Positions 55,118-64,000 of a DNA stretch of 64,000 bases are shown here, piece by piece. The translations under genes and the position numbers were made by a program. Every line of letters starts with the position of its first letter. The stretch's first letter is position 1. Below the pieces are notes generated by a model that was not told the origin of the DNA, ran no database searches, and was given only the letters and a program-made list of their open reading frames with translations. Source of the stretch: Pseudomonas wayambapalatensis (GTDB taxonomy: Bacteria; Pseudomonadota; Gammaproteobacteria; Pseudomonadales; Pseudomonadaceae); the NCBI GenBank assembly GCA_014268975.2, contig CP077096.1:3447501-3511500 (forward strand). Direction: 5' to 3'.

Positions 55118-58100
55118 CAAACTTCCTCCATTTCGTCAAGCAGCCATTCGAGCTTGCTCAATTTCGATTCATCGACCACTTGTCCACCTGCCTGGCCCAG
55201 CGCCTCGGCGAACTGCTCCAGCACCGGGGCCTGGAACACCAACTGCGGCGACAGCTTCAGGCCCAGCGCCAGTTGCAGGCGCGAGACCACGCTGACGGCC
55301 AGCAGCGAATGCCCGCCCAACTCGAAGAAGTGGTCGTGCACACCGACCTGCTCCAGTTGCAGCACCTGCTGCCAGACCTCGGCGACCTGGCGCTCCAGGT
55401 CGGTACGTGGCGCCTGGTAGGCCTGGCGTGCAGCGCTGGCGTCGACGGCGGGCAGGGCCTTGCGGTCGAGCTTGCCGTTGGGGGTCAACGGCATGCGTTC
55501 AAGCACCTGGATATGCGCCGGCACCATGTAGGCCGGCAGCCGCTCGGCCAGGCTCTGGCGCAGCGCCTCGCGCAGACCGTCGCTGCCCGCCTCGCCTACC
55601 TCCAGAGGCACCACATAGCCCACCAGTTGTGCGCCGCCCGCGCCGTCGCGGGCAATCACCACGGCCTCGCGGACCTGCGGATGGTCCTGCATCAGGGCCT
55701 GGATCTCGCCCAGCTCGATGCGGAAGCCGCGGATCTTCACCTGATGATCCAGGCGCGCGAGGTACTCCAGGGTGCCATCGGCCAGGTGGCGCACCAGGTC
55801 ACCCGTGCGGTACAGCCGCGAGCCGTCGTCGGCGAACGGATGCGGTACGAAGCGCTCGGCACTCAGTGCCGCACGGCCGTGGTAGCCGCGGGCCAGGCCT
55901 TCGCCGCCGATCAGCAGCTCACCGGCCACGCCCGGCGCCACCGGTTGCAGGTCGGGACCGACGACGAACAGCGTGGTGTTGCCGATGGCCTCGCCCAGCA
56001 GCGGTGCCGGCTGTGCGGCGTCCAGGCGCCTGCGTGCCGACCAGATGGTGGTCTCGGTGGGGCCATACAGGTTCCACACTTCGCCCCCCTGGGCGAGCAT
56101 GCGCAGGCTCAGTTCCGGCGCCAGCGCCTCACCGCCACAGAGCATGCGGCAACCGCGCAGCAGCTCGGCCTGCGGGTTGTCGAGCAGCATGCGCCAGGTC
56201 GACGGCGTGGCCTGCACCACGTTCACGGCCTGCTCGCGCACCACCTCCAGCAGTTGATCCGGATCGCGTGCCGCCTGGCGATCCACCAGCACCACACGTG
56301 CGCCGCGCACCAACGGCAGGAAGATTTCCAGACCGAAGATATCGAACGAGAAGGTGGTCAGCGACAGCACCCGGTCGTGGGCCTGCAACCCTGGCGCTGC
56401 CGCCATGCTGTCGAGGAAGTTGCCAAGCCCCCGGTGCGGGACCATTACGCCCTTGGGCCGCCCGGTGGAACCGGAGGTGTAGATCACATAGGCCAGGTGG
56501 TCGTCAGCCACCGCCACCTGCGGGTCATGCGTCGCCAGTGCGTCCAGCGCATCCGACTCCGCTGCCAGCAGCATCTGCTGTACGCCCTGAGGCAGGGTGC
56601 GCCGTTCGGCCAGGTGGGGCTGGGTCAGCAGCAGGCCGATGCCGCTGTCCTGGATCATGTAGTCCAGGCGCTCTTCGGGGAAGTCCGGGTCCAGTGGCAC
56701 GTAGGCGCCACCGGCCTTGAGCACGGCCAGCAGTGCGACCAGCATTTCCAGGCCACGGTCCAGGCACAGCCCCACCAGGCGGTCTGGCCCCACACCTTGG
56801 GCAATCAGGCCATGGGCCAGACGATTGGCGCGCAGGTTGAGCTCGGCGTAGCTGATCGATTGCGCGCCATGAACGGCGGCGATGGCCTGTGGTTGCGCCT
56901 GGGCCTGGGCCTCGAACTGACGGTGCACCGGCAGCCAGCTCAGGTCGTGGCCGACCTGCCCGCTCCAATCGTGCAGCACCTGGCGGCGCAGGGCCGCAGG
57001 CAGGCTGTCGACCTCGCCCAGCGGGCGTTCGGCATCTTCGACCAGGGCGTCGAGGATCTGCGCCAGTTGCGCCGCCAGCCCGGCGATCTGCGCCGGGGTG
57101 AAGCACTGCGGGTCGAAGCTGTATTGCAGGCTCAGTTGCGCGCCAGCGTTGACCAGCAGGGTCAAGGGGTAGTTGGTCTGTTCGAGGTTGTCGATGGCGC
57201 CGAAGCGCAGGCCATCCGGCGCACGCGCCTGCAGCACGTCCGACACCGGGTAGTTCTCGAACACCAGCAGGCTGTCGAACAGGGCTTCACCACCCTGCCC
57301 GACCCAGCGCTGGATGTCGAACAGCGGCGTGTATTCATGCTCGCGCAGACTCAGGTTCTGCGCCTGAAGGCCCTGCAGCAGGCTGGCGACACTGTTTTGG
57401 GCGTGCAGTGTGAGCGCCACCGGCAAGGTGTTGATGAACAGACCAACCTGCTGCTCGACCCCCGCCAGCTCCGACGGGCGCCCCGCCACCGTGGCACCGA
57501 AGCACACGGTCTGCTGCCCTTGGTGGCGCTGCAACAGCAGCGCCCAAGCCGCCTGCAGCAAGGTATTGAGGGTGACTTTCTGCTCGCGGGCAAACGCCGC
57601 CAGGCGCGCACTGCGCTGGGCATCGAACACCTGGTCGTGCTGGGCATGGGCCTGCTCATCGCTGGCCGGCGTGGCGCCGCGCAACACTTGGGCCAACAGG
57701 GTCGGCTCGTCCAGCTCGGCCAGTTGCGCGCGCCAGAAGTCCTGGTTGCCCTGCTGATCCTGGCGAGCCAGCCAGTCGATGTAGTCGCGGTAGCGTCCGC
57801 GTGGCGCGTCCTGTGCCTGGCCGTTGTAGTGCTGGAGCACTTCGGACAGCACCTGCGCGTGGCTCCAGCCATCCATCAGGATGTGGTGATAGGTGTAGAT
57901 GAAGTGGTGACGGCCTTGGCCAAGGTCCACCAGCAGCAGGCGCAACAGCGGCGCACTGGCCAGTTCGAAGCCCTGCTGGCGCTGGGCATCGGCCAGGGCC
58001 TGCAGGGCCGGGGCTGGCGCGTCCAGGTCACGCAGGTCATGGACGCTGAATGGCACCTCGACCTGCTGGCGAACCACCTGCAGCGGCTGGGCCAGATCGC

Positions 58101-61100
58101 CTTCCCAGACGAAGGCGGTGCGCAGGATGTCGTGGGCCTGCACCGTGGCCTGCCAGGCCGCCTGGAAACGCTGCGGGTCGAGGCCATCGATGTCGACACG
58201 CATCTGGTTGATGTAGTCGCCACTGGCCTGCTCGTAGAGGCTGTGGAACAGCATGCCCTGCTGCATCGGCGACAGTGGGTAGAGGTCCTGGATCGCCTGC
58301 GCTGCCACCGGCAGGGCATCGAGCTGGGCCTGATCGAGCCCGGCCAGGGGGAAGTCCGACGGTGTCACGCCGGCGACACCGGCCGTGCAGCAATGGCCGA
58401 CCAACGCCACCAGCTCACGCTGGTAGTCCTCGGCCAGGCGCTGCAGCGTGGCGACATCGAAGCGCTCGCGGCTGAAGGTCCAGCTGATCTGCAGGCGGCC
58501 ATCGAACACCTGGCCGTTGAGGTTGAGCCAGTTGTCCAGCGGCGCCTCGGGTGAATGTTCGGCGCCACGGTTTTCCCCGGCGGGCAGCCAGGCGGGCGAC
58601 TCGTCGGCAAAGCTGGCATCGAGCTGACCGAGGTAGTTGAAGGTGATGCGTGGGGTCGGCAGCGCACCCAGGGTGTCGCGCACCGAGGCGTCGCCCAGGT
58701 GACGCAGCACACCGAAGCCCAGGCCGTTATCGGGAATCGCGCGCAGTTGCTCCTTGATCTGCTTGAGCGAGTCGCCCACGCCTGCCGCCGGGGTCAGGCG
58801 CACCGGGAACACACTGGTGAACCAGCCGACGCTGCGAGTCAGGTCGAGGTGCTCGAACAGGTCTTCGCGGCCATGGCCTTCCAGTTGTACCAGGGCATGG
58901 TCGTGGCCGGTCCAGCGGCAGATCACACGGGCCAGGGCCGTCAACAGCAGGTCGTTGATGCGGGTGCGGTAGGCGGCGGGCGCCTGCTGCAGCAGTTGCC
59001 GGGTCTGCTCGCTGTCCAGCGTGCTGTGCACCGTCACGCCGTCACAGTTGCGATTGGTGGCTTCCGGGCGCTGGCACGGCAGGCTGTCGTGGGCGCCTTC
59101 GAGGGTTGTACGCCAGAAGTCCAGCGACTGCTGCAAGCGCGGGCTTTGCGCGGCGCGTTGCAGTTCGCCGGCCCAGTCGCGTTGCGAGCTGGTCTTGCCC
59201 GGCAGGGCCAGGGGCTTGCCGCTGCTCAGTTGCTCGAAGGCCAGTCGCAGGTCTTCGAACAGGATGCGCCACGATACGCCGTCCACCGCCAGGTGATGGA
59301 TCACCAGCAGCAGGCGCTGGCTGCCATCCGGCAGATCGGCCAGCACAGCGCGCAGCAGCGGGCCATCGCCCAGCGACAGGCTGCGCTGGGCCGATTCGGC
59401 CAGGGCTTCCAGTTCGTCGGCAGTGTTCAGGGTGCGCTGCCACAGCAGCTCGGTCGGCTGCTCGTCAAGCGGACGGTAATGTGCCTGCCAGCCAGTCTCG
59501 CTTTCGGTGAAGCTCAGGCGCAGCGCATCGTGGTGCGCGACCAGCGCCTGCAGCGCCTGCTCCAGGTAACCCGCGTGCAGCGGCTGGGCCGGCTTGAGCA
59601 GCACCGACTGGTTCCAGTGGTGACGCTCGGGGATGTCGGTATCGAAGAACGCCTGCTGGATCGGCAGCAGCGGCATCTCGCCAGTCAACGGGCCCTGCTC
59701 GATCAGTTGCGCGCCCTCGCCTTCCTGGGCCACGGTTGCCAGCCCTTGAACGGTCTGGTGCTGGAACAGCGCCTTGGGCGTGAAGCGAATACCCGCCTGA
59801 CGCGCCCGGCTGACCACCTGGATCGAGATGATCGAATCGCCGCCCAGCTCGAAGAAGTTGTCGGTCACACCAATCGGCGAAACCTTCAAGACTTCCTCCC
59901 AAATCGCCACCAGGCGTTTTTCCAGCACGCTGCGCGGTGCCACCTGGCGTGCCGGAGCACTGGCCTGCGGCGCTGGCAGTGCCTTGCGGTCGAGCTTGCC
60001 GTTTGGGGTCAGCGGCAGGCGTTCGAGGAACAGCCAGTGGGTCGGCACCATGTAGTCCGGCAGGGTCTGCTTGAGCCAGGCCTTGAGCGGCTCGGCATTG
60101 TCGTGCAGCGCGGGAGCGACGACATAACCCACCAGCTGGGTGCTCAGCTCGCCCTGATGCGCGATCACTGCCACTTCGCGCACGTCGGCATGAGCCTGCA
60201 GGCGCGCTTCGATTTCACCCAGCTCGATACGCAGACCGCGCACCTTCACCTGATGGTCCACACGCCCGGCGTACTCCAGCACACCGTCTTCGCGGTAGCG
60301 CGCCAGGTCACCGGTACGGTACAGCCGCGAGCCGTCCGCCGCGAATGGGTCCGGCAGGTACTTCTCGGCGGTCAGCCCCGGACGCAGCAGGTAGCCACGG
60401 GTGATGCCCTCGCCTGCCAGGTACAGCTCCGCCGTCGCCCCGACCGGCACCGATTGCAGTTCGCCGTCCAGCAGGTAGCTGGCGGTGTTGTGCAACGGGC
60501 GGCCGATGTTGGCCTGCCCGCCCGCTTCGCGGCGGGTCCAGGTCGAATAGGTGGTGTCTTCCGAAGGGCCGTAGAGATCGTAGACGTGCTGGATGTGCTC
60601 CAGCGCGTAGAGCGCCTCGACCACCGACTGCTTCAGCGGCTCGCCCGCCAGATTGACGATGCGCACGCTCGCCGGTATCTGCCCGGCGCGCAGCAGCGCA
60701 CTGGCTGCCGACGGCACGCTGTTGATCAGGCGAACCCGATCCCGCGCTTCCAGCTCAGGCAGTTCCAGGGCATTGCGCGCACCCACGATGAAACCGCCCC
60801 CCGCCAGGGTCACGAACAGCTCCCACACCGACAGGTCGAAGCAGATCGAGGTGCTGGCCAGCACGCCCTGGATATCGGCCTGGCTGTACACCTGCTGCGA
60901 CCAGGCCACCAGCGCGGCGACGTTGCGGTGGGCGATGGCCACGCCTTTAGGCCGACCGGTGGAACCGGAGGTATAGATCACATAGGCCAGATTGTCGGCC
61001 ACGGCGCGGGCCGGCAGGTCGCTCTCGTCGCCGTCCAGCGTCAGCTCATCGAGCAGTACGCTCGCGAACGCGCCGTCTACCGCTAGTGCATCAAGCACCG

Positions 61101-64000
61101 CGCGTTCGCTGATCAGCACACGGGCAGCGCTGTCGTCGAGCATGTAGCTGACGCGCTCGGCCGGGTAGTCCGGGTCCAGCGGCACGTAGGCGCCACCGGC
61201 CTTGAGCACTGCCAGCAGCGCCACCAGCATCGACATGCCGCGCGGCAAGGCCACACCGACCCGCACTTCGGGGCCGACACCCAGGCTCACCAGGTGACGG
61301 GCCAGGCGGTTGGCGCGGGCGTTGAGGGTGGCGTAGTCCAACTGTTCATCGCCCCAGATCGCCGCCAACGCCTGCGGTGTGCGACGTACCTGGGCTTCGA
61401 TCAGGCGGTGGATGCACTGGCTGCGGTCGAAGTCCAGGCCGTTGGCGTTCCACTGGCGTTCGATGCGCTCGCGCTCGCTGCCCTCGAGCATCGCCAGCTC
61501 GCCGACGCGCTGCTCCGGCGCTGCGACGATCGCCTGCAACAGGTTCAGCCAGTGCTGCGACAGGCGCTCGATGGTCGCTGGCAGGAACAGGTCGGTGGCG
61601 TAGGTCCAGATCGCCGACCAGGCCGTACCCGACTCGAAGGTATTGAGGGTCAGGTCGAACTGCGCGGTGTGGCTGTCCCACGCCAGCGCCTCGACCTGCA
61701 GGCCCGGCACCTGGGCCATGGACGCCTCGGCGGCGCGCTCGCCCTGGTGGTTGAACATCACCTGGAACAGCGGGCTATGGCTCAGGCTGCGCTCAGGATG
61801 CAGGGCCTCGACCAGTTGCTCGAACGGCAGGTCCTGGTGGGCCTGGGCTTCCAGGGCGCTGTGGCGGACCTGCTCGAGCAGGTGGGTGAAGGCCATGCCT
61901 GGCTCGACCTCGGCGCGCAGTACCTGGGTGTTGACGAAGAAGCCGATCAGGCGCTCGGTCTCCAGGCGGTTGCGGTTGGCCACCGGCACGCCGACGCGGA
62001 TATCACCCTGGCCGCTGTAGCGGTGCAGCAGCACCTGGAAGGTGGCCAGCAGCAGCATGAACGGCGTCACCCGCAGCTCACGCGCCCGCTGTTGCAGGCC
62101 CAGGGCCAGGTTGTCCGGCAGCGCCAGCGCAAGCTGCGCGCCACGGAACGATTGTTCGGCCGGGCGTGGGTGATCGGTGGGCAGTTGCAGGAACTGCTCG
62201 CCGGCAAGGCGTTCGGTCCAGTAGCCGAGCTGACGCTCGCGCTCGCCGGCCTGCATCCACTGCCGCTGCCAGATCGCATAGTCGGCGTATTGCAGCGGCA
62301 GCACCGGCAGCGTGGGCGCTTCGCCCTGGCTGAAGGCCGCATAGCATTGCACCAGTTCCTCGACCAGTACCTGCATCGACCAACCATCGGAGACGCTGTG
62401 ATGCTGGGTGACGACCAGCACATGGTCGTCCTGCGCCACACGCAGCAGGCGCACACGCAACAGCGGCCCGTGCTCCAGGTCGAACACCTGCGCCACCTCG
62501 GCCTGCACCCGTGCGGCCAATTCGGCCTCGGCGACCGTTTCGATCGGCAGCGCCAGCGGTGCGGCGGCGTGGATGCGCTGCTGAGCACCCTCGGGCGCCT
62601 GGACGAACGTGGTACGCAGCGACTCGTGACGCGCCAGCAGGCTGTCGAAGCTGCGCTGCAAAGCGGCCACATTCAGCGCGCCGCGCAGGCGCAAGGCGCT
62701 GGGGATGTTGTAGGCGCTGCTGCTCGGGTCGAGTTGCCAGAGGAACCACTGGCGTTCCTGGGCGTAGGACAGCGGCGCCAGCTCGCCACGCACTGTCGGC
62801 AGCAGCGCAGGCTGTGCGGTGCCTGCGCTTGGCGTGAGGCTGGCGACGAACGCCTGCAGGGTGGTCTGCTCGAACAAGGTGCGCAATGCCACCTGCAGGC
62901 CCAGGCCGTGACGCAGGCGCGACACCACCTGGGTGGCCAGCAGCGAATGCCCGCCCAGGGCAAAGAAATCGTCCTGCAGACCGACCCGCTCGACCTCCAG
63001 CACCTGCTGCCAGATTTGCGCCACTTGCTGCTCCAGCGCTGTGCGCGGCGCCTGGTAATCCTCCTGGCGCAGGGTCGGGGCCGGCAGCGCCGCGCGGTCA
63101 AGTTTACCGTTGAGGGTCAGCGGCAGGCTGTCCAGGCACAGGATATGCGCCGGTAGCATGTATTCCGGCAGGTCGGCCTTGAGGCCGCTGCGCAGGCGCT
63201 CGACAAGCGCCGACGCCTCGCCGCTGCCCTGCTGCGCCACAACATAGGCCACCAACTGCGTACCGGCACTGCCGTCGCGAGCGAGCACCACCGCCTCGCG
63301 CACGCCCGGCAGTTGCAGCAAGCGGGCTTCGATCTCGCCCAGCTCGATACGGAAACCACGGATCTTCACCTGCTGGTCGATACGCCCGACGTATTCGATC
63401 ACCCCGTCGTTGCGATAGCGCGCCAGGTCACCGGTGCGGTACAGGCGCCCACCATTGCCGAACAAGTCGGGCACGAAGCGCTGGGCGCTGAGGTCGCTAC
63501 GGCGGTGATAGCCGCGCGCAAGGCCGGCACCGCCGACATACAGTTCGCCGATGCATCCCGGCGCGACCGGCTCCAGCTGGCCGTCGAGCAGGTACCAGGA
63601 CAGGTCGTCGATCGGCTCGCCGATCGGGCTGCTGGCCGCCCCTTCGAGATCGCTCGGGCTCAGCGGACGGTAGGTGACATGCACGGTGGTTTCGGTGATG
63701 CCGTACATGTTCACCAGGCGCGGCCCCTGCGCAGCGAAATGCTCGTACCACGGGCGCAGCGCCTGCACTTCCAGGGCCTCGCCACCAAAGATCACCTGGC
63801 GCAGGGCACCCAGCTCGGCGGCGTCACGGGTGCAGGCCACCTGCATCAGTTGCTTGAACGCCGAAGGGGTCTGGTTCAGTACCGTGACGCCCTCGCGGTG
63901 CAGCAGCGCATGGAAATCCTCGGCGCTGCGGCAGGTCTCGTGCGGCACGATCACCAGGCGCCCGCCATGCATCAGGGCGCCGAAGATCTCCCACACCGAG
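55117..64000 (-). CDS. NRPS, 5'-truncated by window: [A(Thr)]-T-C-A(Ala)-T-E-C-A(Gly)-T
   Basis: Partial protein, at least 2960 residues; the start lies beyond 64000. The window opens inside an A domain at SVWEIFGAL; the visible code positions (W-N-I-G-M-V-H) match DFWNIGMVHK for Thr. Then T (LGGHSL about 350), LCL C (HHSVSDGWS about 535), A code DLWNNALTYK (Ala), T (LGGDSI about 1388), E (HHLAVDGVSW about 1573), DCL C (HHILMDGWS about 2040), A code DILQLGLIWK (Gly), T (LGGHSL about 2898) and a short acidic C-terminal tail that may dock to the next protein. It predicts ...L-Thr, D-Ala, Gly. More modules probably lie upstream. Confidence 0.87.
59169..61457 (-). repeat. Ala A-T-E repeat, copy 2
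   Basis: Direct repeat of 46801-49100 in the upstream NRPS gene. The matching divergent patch lies at about 60060-60230, within the C-terminal subdomain of the A domain. Confidence 0.85.

Overview
The window is high-GC and densely coded. It looks like chromosome from a fluorescent Pseudomonas of the P. putida group. The evidence is a complete fap functional-amyloid operon, a pobA/pobR pair beside a MerR regulator and mvaB, an aerobic cobaltochelatase operon under a cobalamin riboswitch, Pseudomonas-type REP elements, and a large NRPS locus with pyoverdine-like adenylation codes. No tRNA, rRNA, CRISPR array or prophage was seen.

Layout. 1-5224: fapABCDEF, preceded by a sigma-54-like promoter and palindromic upstream sites, with a hairpin between fapC and fapD and a terminator after fapF. 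5329-9588: an LtaS/sulfatase-type membrane enzyme, a VpsR-type sigma-54 activator on the opposite strand, and a small orphan gene. 9669-11651: a short accessory patch in which an HSL-family esterase lies between two copies of an inverted-repeat element, beside a decayed IS5-type transposase. 11646-18495: riboswitch, cobW, cobN and chlI/chlD on the minus strand. The last two frames are joined by what looks like a textbook -1 programmed frameshift signal, and the far end of chlD abuts the IS debris. 18552-25946: LysR regulator, ankyrin protein, pobA/pobR, a liuR-like regulator with mvaB, a second LysR and a class II aldolase. 25990-29993: a two-domain Asp/Glu racemase with a glutamate-type symporter, divergent from a LysR gene across a REPIN. 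30044-64000: minus-strand block of three NRPS genes, then an alpha/beta hydrolase and a classical autotransporter.

NRPS logic. Reading order is right to left. The first gene is cut by the window edge. The visible modules read ...Thr - Ala(E) - Gly | Gln(E) - Ala(E) - Ser | Ser(E) - hydroxyornithine-like - TE. Each C domain type (LCL or DCL) agrees with the presence or absence of an upstream E domain, so the line is internally coherent. Dedicated E domains, one terminal TE and a final Ser-OHOrn favour a pyoverdine-type peptide siderophore over a Pseudomonas cyclic lipopeptide. The usual pvdE/fpvA neighbours are not on the visible side. Long near-identical stretches between modules show recent internal duplication or gene conversion.

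The observations most worth checking are the chlI/chlD frameshift cassette and its IS-altered tail, the fap control region with its possible nearby activator, and the NRPS product with its module mosaicism.
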